64,000 bases of DNA from Nymphaea colorata. Its lineage: Eukaryota; Streptophyta; Magnoliopsida; Nymphaeales; Nymphaeaceae. Positions 54,721-64,000 of the stretch are shown here, in pieces. Made by a program: the position numbers and the translations under genes. The stretch is from positions 29,483,934 to 29,547,933 of the forward strand of contig NC_045138.2 in assembly GCF_008831285.2 (NCBI RefSeq), given 5' to 3'. Below the pieces are notes generated by a model. That model made no database searches. It worked only from the letters and a program-made list of their open reading frames with translations, and was not told where the DNA came from. How positions within the stretch are numbered: position 1 is the stretch's first letter; the number at the start of each line of letters is the position of its first letter.

Positions 54721-56069
54721 ATGGATAGACAAGGTCTGAGCAGGAACTACGGCAGCGAAACCATCTTGGAGTTGACATCAGCAGGCAAGAATTCGGACGT
54801 AACTCTCTCATCTTTAGTCCAACATGCAGGCATAAGCTTTGGTAGTCATTGAAAGAATAGTTACATATCACAAACATGCATCTATTCATCGGCTGGAAGT
54901 TACTTATTAACCCACATAGGACCAGCTAGGTTAGATGCAAAAACATGACCTCTTAAATGTTGTTAAAAATATTCAGACAAAATATGAACATTTTAATTTA
55001 TTTTTCAAAGGCTAGCATTATATATATCATATTTTTGTTCATGTTGTTGTGAAAAACATAGTGCCATTAAAATTTTGATTTTATAAGAGCAATTATTATT
55101 TTGTTATTAAAATTTTCATTAAATTCAAAAAATGTTTAACTTCATATATGATTCCAATTGAATCACTATTAAGATCAGTCATTAAAAAGGTTATATTACA
55201 TAAAAAGTACTTAATCAACATTAGGTGCCTAGTTTTTGTCTCTGGCCTAACCGCCCAAGTAGTATGGGATAACCAATTCTTTTGTGTGTGTGTGTAGTGA
55301 AATATGACCTTAACTATATACAGTCACCCGACTATCTAAAGCATGATTGTCCATTTAAAGCATATGGATGGTTGAAAGTAAAACAAAAAAAATTAAAGCG
55401 GCTGTTCAAGAAATTAAAGTTCCTCAAGTTTGTGCATACTTAGACCTACACTTTGGAGGAGTCCTATTAAAAAGGCGTGGCCAGTTCCCCCGCTATCAAT
55501 CTGATAAACTGGTCACTAGCTATAATATATGTGTCCCAGCTTAATACCGCTAGTAGAGTCAGAACTTTGGCTAGAAGGGCACTAATTCAATATCTTTAAT
55601 TCTTTTAGTTGACCATACCAGCCACGGCTCCTCCCTAATTCAAAGTTAGAAGTAAACCGCTCTAATTTCAATTTGTCTAGTTAATAAAAAACCATAAATA
55701 AAGACAATTTTTTCTCTTTAACCTTTTGGGCACCTTAGGTGATGAAATGGAAATCCTCCAGCATATATAGATTGTTAAGCTCCTTACAAATGGTCATTGG
55801 ATAAATCTTTTTGTGTATATGTGCAGATAACGGAAGTTCTTCCATCTAGAGCTAACGAGGTGGAGCGAGAGAGTTCCATTAGTCTTGGACTACCAGTCGA
55901 TGGCCGGAGATCGTCCCAGGACGTGGAGGTTCAGTCTCTTCTCTCATCTGGAGAACGAGAGGGTAAGTTCATCCCTGACTCGTTACGAGGACACAAAACA
56001 TGGTTTTTATCAAGACATAGCACGGAACAGGCTTTGTTGACTTTCAACTCTCCCATTTTTGTAAGGTAA
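54721..56069 (+). pseudogene. PGG-family gene truncated before the PGG domain
   Basis: Exon 1 (54,721-54,798) encodes 26 residues, MDRQGLSRNYGSE... ending GKNSD, with donor GTAACT. Exon 2 begins at 55,827 after GTGCAG and reads ITEVLPSRANEVERESS up to SLRGHKTWFL, then breaks at about 56,023 into unrelated sequence and a stop at 56,069. The predicted product is about 106 residues, all from the variable N-terminal part, with no PGG motif or membrane segment. Its exon 2 is almost identical to the start of the minus-strand copy at 57,620, so the two form an inverted repeat. Exon 1 and both splice sites look usable, so transcription is possible. Confidence 0.7.
55753..56022 (+). repeat. inverted-repeat arm, left
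   Basis: About 270 bases (intron end plus start of exon 2) near-identical in reverse orientation to 57,430-57,694, with a spacer of about 1.4 kb. The encoded peptides differ at only a few positions up to SLRG. Confidence 0.85.
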
Positions 56070-56103
56070 TATAGGTGGACTTCTCATATGTGGATCCCAC
56101 TGT

Positions 56104-56145
56104 ACCATTATGGAGTTGACGTCAACTGGCGGGAATAGTTCAGAG
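56104..56145 (+). pseudogene. PGG exon 1 remnant
   Basis: 'TGGAGTTGACGTCAACTGGC' ... CAGAG|GTAACGCTCTC matches exon 1 at 44.95 and the remnant at 50.7 kb. An in-frame TAG interrupts it. It lies inside the spacer of the inverted repeat. Confidence 0.6.
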
Positions 56146-56818
56146 GTAACGCTCTCACTTTTAGTTTAAACGAAAGCATAAGGTTTGGTAATTTAAAGAA
56201 TAATAGTTCAAGAACTGAGTGGAAGAGACGTTCCCTAAAGGGTTTCTTGTTCTTCTTTTAAAGGGTTTCTTGTTCTTCCTCTTGTACCTGAATGAGCAAA
56301 GAACAATCCGTTCTGAACGTTACTTTCTGAAACTCCACCCTTTATAGACTAACCGAGCTAGCGGTGGTCTATATCTGTGTGAAGGGATCGTGCCAGTCGA
56401 GGGATGTACATATCTACTATTTGAATGCAATATCCACCCAAACCATTCCAAAAAAAAACGTACATGCAAAAAAATTTAATCCACATCAGGGCCAGCTGCG
56501 GGGCGAAGAGAATTCGTGTCGATGAAACAAAGTTCAAAAGATCGACGTGCGTGTGATGTGTTTGTTGAAATGCCTCTGAGAGATGGTAAGACCAAGAACG
56601 CCAGAAAGGAATGTTCTTCTTGCTCCGGACTGGCACAACAGTCTGAGAGGGAACATTCAAACCTTTCCGCAGTTGTATAAAAACGGGATCCTTCTCATTC
56701 ATTTTGGACAATGTGTGTCAGAACTGTGACATACTACCATTCATATGTGTTGTCAGAACTGTTGTCATGTTCGTATTCAAACTAATGCTCCACGGTCCAT
56801 CGGAATTGAGTTGTTTTA
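56146..56818. repeat. spacer with pieces of PGG intron and family Q
   Basis: Bases 56,146-56,380 parallel 45,000-45,200. Bases 56,620-56,770 parallel 18,770-18,945 ('TTGCTCCGGACTGGCA', 'CTCATTCATTTTGGACAATG'). No gene. Confidence 0.6.
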
Positions 56819-57620
56819 TTAGAGAGGCAAAGAGGAAGAAACATGGTCAACGTTTTGACGGTGCGATCTTAGTTTCTGCTTCAACCAGCGGTAGATCTCC
56901 TTCAAGCCAATGAAAGCGTGCAACAACACCAGTATAGCAAAGAGCACCATGCAGCCTAAGCCAAAACAAAATAAGTATTTAACCGGTGGGTCTGATAGTT
57001 TTCTCAGGATGATCAGCACTCCACAGAAAAAACTAAACGCTACGGAGAAGACGGAGATCCACATCAGGGCCATCAACACCCACGTCATACGCCTTCGCCT
57101 AACGGTTATGGCGCTGGTCAAGAGCAAGATGATGATCAAAGATGCAAATGACGCCACCGTGTTAGCTATCAGAAACCACTGGAAGCCATTAATGTTGCGA
57201 TTGACAGCAGTGCCCGCTTCATGCTTATCTCCGGCCGGGACCCGCGCTTCCGCTTCAGTTTTGTCATCCTGCCAGAAGCCACCGGGAGGGTTGAGAGAGG
57301 CCTGGTACGTGAGTGTTACTATCAGGACGCTCACAACCATCATCAGGGCCATCTCGCTTCTCACCCAACCCATGATCATCACTTTGTTTCCCCAATGGCT
57401 TCACCTTCTTCTTTGAATGTCTCCACGACAGTCTTGGCATACACCATATTTTCTGCCCTCGTAACGAGTCAGTGATGAACTTACCCTCTTGTTCTCCAGA
57501 TGAAGGAAGAGATTGGACCTCCACGTCCTGGGACGATCTCCGGCCATCGACTGGTAGTCCAAGACTAATGGAACTCTCTCGCTCCACCTCGTTAGCTCTA
57601 GATGGAAGAACTTCCGTTAT
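56819..57620 (-). pseudogene. PGG-domain gene, minus strand, frameshifted just before the PGG domain
   Basis: Read from 57,620 after an acceptor (GTGCAG on the minus strand): ITEVLPSRANEVERESS, a basic linker (SKKKVKPLGKQ) and GLGEKR. There the frame breaks at about 57,350. The PGG domain continues in another frame: MALMMVVSVLIVTLTYQ, LNPPGGFWQDD and membrane segments 2-4, ending at 56,819 with a tail resembling the 35.4-kb copy (DPASSSLPL there, DHVSSSLPL here). No exon 1 lies within 1 kb upstream on this strand. The downstream frame alone could give a 187-residue PGG protein from the ATG at 57,382, with all four membrane segments. Confidence 0.72.
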
Positions 57621-57694
57621 CTGCACATATACACAAAAAGATTTATCCAATGACCATTTGTAAGGAGCTTAACAATCTATATATGCTGGAGGAT
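57430..57694 (-). repeat. inverted-repeat arm, right
   Basis: Reverse-complement partner of 55,753-56,022. Confidence 0.85.
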
Positions 57695-57698
57695 CTGG

Positions 57699-57783
57699 AT
57701 CTGGCGACCCTTGGATCCAGGTCCGAGGGCATTGGAAAGCTTCTCAGACCCGAGGCCATCAAAGCTGGCATTTGATGAGAACC
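57699..57783 (-). repeat. conserved segment upstream of exon 2 (partner 46,757-46,834)
   Basis: On the minus strand this reads much like 46,757-46,834 ('GGTTCTCATCAAATGCC', 'GCCCTCGGACCTGGATCCA', 'GGGTCGCCAGA'). It lies 79 bases before exon 2, against 63 in the 46.9-kb gene. The length difference keeps the frame. Confidence 0.7.
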
Positions 57784-60620
57784 ACTGCACCTAGATAGTG
57801 TGAAGAGTGGAGTTTCATAAATATCTCTAAACTAGCGTTTAAGAGTAGATCGTTATTTGCTCTTTCAAGAACAAGAAAAAGAAACCCTTAACCATACAAG
57901 CAATGGTTCCTAGGGATAATTACATCACAAGTTGCAAAACCTACATGATTATCTGCAAGTTTCAATAAGATTCCCAAGAGCAGGGCAAAGCTTTTGTTGT
58001 TTTATAAGAACAAATCAAGAGGGTTGTTAGAAGCATCAAAAGCAATGCAGCTAGAAGTTGTACCTACCGGACTACTCATCCCAACATGTGCTTCATATAT
58101 CCTCAATGATTTAGGTGCTTTTGGCTGGGGATGCTTGAATTCAAATTTTTCCTAGAAGAAATCGGAGATGCTTGAATGCATGCCACATTCTGAAATCTGA
58201 ACTACAAGAACCTTCTTCCATCCATGACAACAACTATCAATGCAAATATGTCAGCGGATATGCACCAGGCAAAATCATGGGCAACTGCTTATTGATGATA
58301 AGCAATTCCTTATCGGACAGCCTAAAAGCTTATAACAATGTCATAAACGATGTACAGTAGATATCCTCAAGATGCTTCCAGTCTAAGTCATGTGGACTTG
58401 CCAAAACGATCGCCACACCTGAGTCATCGCTGCATGTGCAGCAACCGACAATTTGATTTCATTTTTGTGGAATCATTGTTACTGATAGCTTGTTAATCAT
58501 TCATTTGTCACTTGTGGGCGATTGTGTACATATACACATACACAATCTTGCCGCAACCCCACCTATGTTTTTGAAAAATGTTGCACCCGCAATTCGTATC
58601 AGTGGGACATATCTTCCGCTCAAACCCATTGAACAGAAATATTCACCAGCTCGAGATTACAAACACATTCCCAGTGTCTTTGATAGGAAACTATTAAAAA
58701 AAAAAAAAACCTACCATGAGAGTAGAAAACATTCAAAGTTAACTTAAAGAGAGCTTGCAAGTCCAAGTTAAATCATTCAACATAGTGTAAAAGCATTAAC
58801 TTTTTGTTTCAAAGTTCAGAGAAGATGAAGCTAAGCTTGTATATCCATTCAACCAAGTTGCACATCTACTCAAGTTTTCCCAGGTATAAATTAGAACATA
58901 TAGGTTTTATCAGATATATATACCCCTTATTGCTCATGGCAAACTTCAAAATTTAGCAAATTATGGTTACATTCAGTTAATTATTATCAGAGACAGAGCT
59001 TTAGCCTCCCTATCATGATTGCTAATGAAAATGAGTTCAGCAACTGCAAAGACCAAAAAGAACAAGTTTTCTACCATGTAACTGTACTTGCAAGCAGAAG
59101 ATCTAGAAAATGAACATAATGCCAAGGTATGTCACAGGAGGTGCAAATTCTAGTTGGCCTAGCCAGCCTAACTGCCCTTGTGTCCCAGATTGTGTCCGGA
59201 TAAAATCCAGGATCTGATCCCTTTTGTTTTAAAATGGATTTTGGTTCCCAACTTCTTAAATCTAAAAGGGACTTAGTTTACAATTCTCTCTTTGTTCTTC
59301 TCCTATCTCAAACACTGATGCCGACCTGCGTCAATCTCCAGCAATCAGCGGCGACCTTCTGGCATGGTTGTATTTTATTTTTCCCTTTTTCTTCATCTTT
59401 TTCACTTTTATGCTCAATATAAGTTCTTTTACTGCCCCAACGAAAAGTTTTCTCTTCAATAGAAAAACTTAATACATTGTTTCTTTTCTTCTCTTTCATA
59501 TCTATCATTGCTTTTTATAAGTTTTACACTTACGGCTTAGTATTTCTTCTTTTACTTTTTTTTGAGGGAAAATTTATCGGTATGCAGTCCAATCATTGTG
59601 TGATGACAGATCAATGCAGAGGAATGTTCATGTGCTTAGACATATGCGTTCAGCAAAGCTACGTATACACACACACACACTTGTCTGCTTTTACATAAAT
59701 GAGTCATGAAAATGCTTGTTGATGCATTGGGCTCTATACTGAACAACTTTTTGAGGTGACAGAAAGAGGAAGGTTAGAGAATCACCTTTGCTCCAGCACT
59801 GTAAAATCAAGAAAAAAAATGGAAAAAGGAAAAGGCATCTTATATGAGACAAAATTGTAATAAATTGCACATATTATGATGAAAATTTGCATCATACATA
59901 TAGTGGAGAAGAGGTTCTAAAGAATACCATTGGAACACAAAAAGTAAATTTGTTATGGCAAAATTTAGACGAAATAACAGGTCTTTGATGGGTAAGAAAA
60001 TAAGAAACAATAGGACCATCAAAAGCTGGTCAAATGAGATGTCATAAGCGAGCACACAAAATAATTTTAGAAAAAAGTTAATTGGAAGAGAAAGCCCAAC
60101 TAGAAAGCAGATAACCAATGTCTAGGACAAGAACGGATTGCCAACTTTTCATTTCACTTCGCATTTACAACAGCTCAACATCACTTTACATCCACATGTT
60201 TTTCTGTGACCTAATAAATTACAAAAACTGACCAAAAAAAGTTTAGAGACTTCAAATTTTTGCTGCAAATAAAACTGTGATAAAGGTGAATGCATTTGTT
60301 ATATTAACTATAAGATATAAGAAAAAACATCCAACATAAAAAATTCAAAACATAAGAGGATCATATCTATACAGACTGGGAATTGGAAATGTTTCAACAC
60401 AAAAATACTAGAATACACTTTCCACATTGTCAGTCAACTAATGGCTATAGAACACAGATATTGAAAGCCTGTGAACAAAGCAATAACTATTGAACAGTTA
60501 TATTTTAAGGTTCCTGCAAAACAAAAACGGAACCCAAATCCGTTTAAGGAATTCAAACAGCTCACATTTAAGTTCAACCTAGTAAAGGTTTTAAGCTGTC
60601 ATTGGATGGGAATTTCAAAC
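57784..60620. other. no gene recognised
   Basis: Low-copy AT-rich sequence. Frames of 60-92 codons (58,172, 58,490, 59,234, 59,477 and 59,840 on the minus strand) have no recognised domains. I see no tandem or inverted structure. An intron or untranslated region of a gene outside the window cannot be excluded. Confidence 0.4.
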
Positions 60621-60761
60621 ACAGTTACCAGATCACTTTGAATAAGTAGGAAACCATGATTACTATATATGGGAAGCGAAATGCATCAGGAATCCCAATT
60701 CCCAAATATAAGCAAGTTCCAATATTTGCATCTTGATTCCCATGTAATTCCATCAGGAAGG

Positions 60762-60985
60762 GAGAGGGGGGCTGAGGGGGAGCAGAAAGGGAGAGGGGGA
60801 GAGGGGGAGCAGAGAGGGAGAGGGAGAGGGGGAGCAGAGAGGGGAAGGGAGAGGGGGAGCAGAGAGGGAGACAGGAATGGAGAGGGGGAGCGGAGAGGGA
60901 GAGGGAGAGGGGGAGAAGGAGAGGGGCTGAGGGGGAGCAGAAAGGGAGACGGGAAGGGAGAGGGAGAGGGGCGGGGGAGGGCACC
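60762..60985. repeat. purine-rich GGGAGA/GGGGGAGCAGA minisatellite
   Basis: About 220 bases, almost entirely G and A on the plus strand, built from irregular repeats of GGGAGAGGG and GGGGGAGCAGAGAGGGAGA. The 198-codon minus and 143-codon plus frames across it come from composition. Confidence 0.93.
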
Positions 60986-61222
60986 GGCATTAGGTACATC
61001 GTTACCCTACGCCCTTCGAATGTTGCGGCGGAGAGGACTTCTCCTCCACCTGCACAGTTCACCATCAGCAAATTTTTTACCTCCGGTGACGTTTCTTTAG
61101 GCGTCACTGGCGCCGCGGAAAGGAATCGAGCCTCCCTCTCTGCCAAATGCAACTTGTTCGTTTTCATTTTTTTTTTTTTTTTAACATCATGCAAGAGGAG
61201 CAGTCCTCTCCGCCGCAACATA
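60986..61222. mobile_element. small TIR element (MITE-like), best copy of the GC-rich repeat
   Basis: Perfect 20-bp inverted repeats at 61,020-61,039 (ATGTTGCGGCGGAGAGGACT) and 61,202-61,221 enclose about 160 bases containing 'GTGACGTTTCTTTAGGCGTC' and 'CATGCAAGAGGAGC'. Copies at 18.46, 37.15 and 51.64 kb share the interior but lack the right inverted end. No clear target duplication is seen, and similarity extends left of the inverted repeat to about 60,986, so the true ends remain open. Confidence 0.6.
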
Positions 61223-61900
61223 AGAAGCTTTTTTTTGTTAAAATCATCTAATATCCGATTGTCAAAATTTTTTCATATGATTTTAGCAAAAAAAGCTTCA
61301 TATGTGCTTTTATGTCACTTTTATGTCCATATATACATTCTATTTGGAGTCACATGAAACAATATGACTATATTTAACCTAGAAATTGATTCAATGACAT
61401 CTCTTATGCTTATTTAAGAGAAACTGAACACAGCTACCACTTACTTTATGCCACTTTCTTAGTGACACGAACTGAATGCTTAAAAAAAACAAACATTTTA
61501 GCTCGTAGTCATCTTGCCGGCCAACTTTTTCTAGATTTACACTGCTTTGCGTCTCTTAAAGTACCATAAATTATGTCTTTTTTATAAATCAACCCACATA
61601 GTTAAAAATGCCAAATCTTAAAATTTATAAATTAAAAAACAAATTTTAGTTGAGTTCCAAAGAATAACGGCCCAAGATATATAGGTTCACAAAATCTAAT
61701 TTTATTCTTGTTTTTTTTCATATCTTTTATTTTATGCAGTTCATGAAAATACATCTTAAAAAGAATGGGGGCACCCACGAAGCATACGAAAAAATTTTGA
61801 CAATCGGATGAAGATTAAATAAATTATGAATGATATTTAAGATTAAATAGATAAATCTTGCGCCCTGACTCTGTTGTTTTAATTGATTATTGGGAGCATG
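61223..61900. other. no gene; fragment of family Q at 61,790-61,890
   Basis: AT-rich. 'AAAAAATTTTGACAATCGGA' and 'CTGACTCTGTTGTTTTAATT' belong to family Q. Confidence 0.5.
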
Positions 61901-61952
61901 ATAAAATATATTAAAATATGTTCAAAATAAAATATATTAAAATATGTTCAAA
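61901..61952. repeat. 26-bp tandem duplication
   Basis: The unit beginning ATAAAATATATTAAAATATG and ending TTCAAA occurs twice without spacing. Confidence 0.9.
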
Positions 61953-64000
61953 ATAAACATAAAACTAAAAATTAGTAACCAAAAAATAATCACATGACGC
62001 CCTGAATGGCCCATTAATTCAATTTGATATATCACCAATCCGCTTTGAAGATACCAATTGAGGTTGATTAGTTGACGTAAAAATTGATATTGAAGAGTTT
62101 GTTTGGTAAATAAAACAAGATGTTAGTCATATAAATATGGTCAAAAAATTTTAACGTATTCATGTAATATTTTAATGTTTGATGAATTTAAAAAAAAAAA
62201 TGAATCCGATTCAAAAACAGTTACAAACTTTTTTATTTACCAAACAAAGCTCAAATAGAACTATTGTTATTACTAACAACATCACGGCATTCAAGAGCCT
62301 AAGAATTAACTTATATCGAGATGTTTTAAAATAAAAACTGATTTATGATATTATATTATTAAATAGAAAAGCTCATTTCGGCCTCATTAATAAAGAAGAT
62401 CAATATTAAATTGGATATATAAACTGCAATTCCGACCCGAATAATTTACAATTCACACTTCTCAACCCTACTTCAATCGAAAGACAATTTTTTCTTTCTA
62501 GAAGTTTCTGCTGAATAAATGAAAATCCAGATCCGAATCATTGCTTCCGGCTGCAGCCGGTTCCCCGCCGTTGTGATGGGCCAATGTTTATGGTTTCAGA
62601 TCTAGATTTAGATCCAAATTCAGATAAAGGCGCTTTGCTACCTAGGCTACCAACCAACCAACCCAATACTTGGAGCTACCCAAGAAGGCGATGCGCGACC
62701 CGATCCGTTTTGCAGCGTTGTTCTGGTGGCATTTTCCGCCGAATATACGGAATGTAGTGGGGCCCACGCTAACAAATATCTTACGAATTCTATGACTCTT
62801 CATTAATGGATGTGATGATATTCCTGCCAATGTGCTTGTGAACCACTTTCACTTGGAGCAACAACTACATTATGGTAGATTTGCATTCCCCATTAAAAAC
62901 CTTATTTGCTTGAGTAGGGGTTTCATAATTAAGTTTGGGAGAGACATGTTCTTCAGGGTATCGTACAATTTGGCTCTCCCGTACACGTTCGTGGCACACC
63001 AATCAAACACGAGAGAATGTGTTTGCAGCATGTCCTATCTTTAGGGGGAAAAATTCTAGGGGAAAGAGAGTGTTAGGACTCGTCCCGATTAGGCCAGAAT
63101 GTGCCTGCAAGAATGAATCTGACAACACTACTAATTGCCAAAGAGTATATGTATTCTTTGACAACAATGTTTTTTCCACCAACTGTTTCCTTTCAGGTTC
63201 AGCCTAAGGGAATGCCTGGATGAAATTGAGTAAAGTGTCACACCCTATTTTCACAATCAATTTAGTTCTCTTTGCATTAATGAATTTAGATTGTGATTGG
63301 TCAATAATCATATTTACTGAATTAATTGGCATCTATAACCAGTTTTAAACCCCAATCAAGCTTAATCAAGTCTAGCTAGCATTATGTCCCATTCATTGAG
63401 CTGGTTGAGCCTTAGTGCAACATTCTTTCTCTTAACTGAGTCTTAATCGAACTACAGAAAATTCCTTTTAGATATTGATGGTCACTCATTCAAAGTCATG
63501 AGATAAAGTTGATACATATTGATCTATGTATTAACAATATGTCCCTTAAAGTCTCTACAAAAGGTTGTTTGGTAATAATAACTGTTACTATTTCATGAAT
63601 CCCCATAAAAAAATATGATAGATTCATGGAATACTACAACGTACTATTTAATGGATCTGTAGGATAAATTCATGGAACAATAACACTATGTTACTAATGT
63701 CAAACATTCATATGCCTTGATGAATCCCCTTTTAACAAAGTTTTACATTGTCCACATTATGGATCTCCAAGTCTTGATTAGCTAGGATTAATTTGAAGGA
63801 ATACAATGACAAGTAATGCAGACTCTTGACCTCTTTCATATGAAAGGTGAAAAGGTAATTATGTTATGTCTTGAGAACTTGTTCTAACATAACAGTAACT
63901 ATTTTTTTGTTTTTTTTTCTTAATTTAAGCTCCTCATTTGATTGGTTAAAAGTGTTAAGTATAGAACAATTTACATGGTAACTGTAACATAGACCTTAGG
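61953..64000. other. no gene recognised
   Basis: AT-rich. Frames at 62,642-62,830 (minus), 62,832-63,044 and 62,935-63,207 are short, overlap each other and lack recognised domains. Nothing else is supported to the window end. Confidence 0.4.

Noticed and set aside
57784-60620. Possible gene from scattered 60-92 codon frames
   Set aside because: No recognised domain, no consistent splice pattern and no conservation within the window to support one.
60625-61221. 198-codon minus-strand frame rich in Pro, Ser and Leu
   Set aside because: It is produced by the purine/pyrimidine minisatellite; the opposite strand is open too and no domain is present.
1-64000. CRISPR arrays, bacterial operons, ribosome binding sites, tRNA or rRNA genes
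   Set aside because: The sequence is plant nuclear DNA. I saw no spaced direct repeats of CRISPR type and no tRNA-like or rRNA-like segment; the methionine tRNA-related string at 25.24 kb is a retrotransposon primer site.

Overview
The window is nuclear DNA of a flowering plant. It is AT-rich, with spliced eukaryotic gene structures, several kinds of plant transposable element, microsatellites, and a fragment closely matching the plant chlorophyll-synthesis enzyme divinyl chlorophyllide 8-vinyl reductase. I cannot name the species.

The host content is essentially one locus: a tandem, heavily decayed cluster of genes for PGG-domain membrane proteins, the C-terminal module of ACD6/ITN1-type ankyrin proteins. 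PGG exons lie at 0.2-0.8 kb (broken), 4.7-5.4 kb, 17.5-18.2 kb, 34.6-35.4 kb (frameshifted), 46.9-47.7 kb, 55.8-56.1 kb (cut before the PGG domain) and 57.6-56.8 kb (minus strand, frameshifted). The best gene is 44,909-47,655: a 30-codon first exon, an intron, and a 252-codon exon with the PGG motif and four membrane segments. Only the copy near 16.3-18.2 kb keeps an ankyrin exon, and that exon is damaged. The other copies have, or have remnants of, a short first exon of about 26-30 codons that always ends at a GTAA-type donor. Much of the remaining sequence is promoter, first-exon, intron and 3' flank modules duplicated over and over, including a tandem array at 38.5-46.4 kb.

A complete, very young LTR retrotransposon occupies 22,173-31,713: two 3,063-bp LTRs, a 5-bp target duplication AGGGC, an initiator-Met primer site and a polypurine tract. 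I see no gag, protease, integrase or reverse transcriptase in it. Its 3.4-kb interior instead carries a long reading frame whose N-terminus reads as an FHA-like domain, followed by a low-complexity region and, after a frame change, a repeat-bearing C-terminal part. This non-autonomous (LARD-like) element with an unusual cargo is the most novel object here.

Other mobile DNA: Copia remnants at 7.0-7.6 and 8.3-8.6 kb; a LINE remnant at 12.4-13.25 kb (minus); a 356-bp solo LTR at 36,627-36,982 with target duplication and a paralogous empty site; a 1.34-kb element at 52,484-53,820 that captured the reductase fragment, also with a paralogous empty site; and a small 20-bp-TIR element at 61,020-61,221. 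Near 55.7-57.7 kb two near-identical PGG exon segments face each other as an inverted repeat that could yield a hairpin RNA. In 57.8-60.6 kb and from 61.3 kb to the end I recognise no genes.
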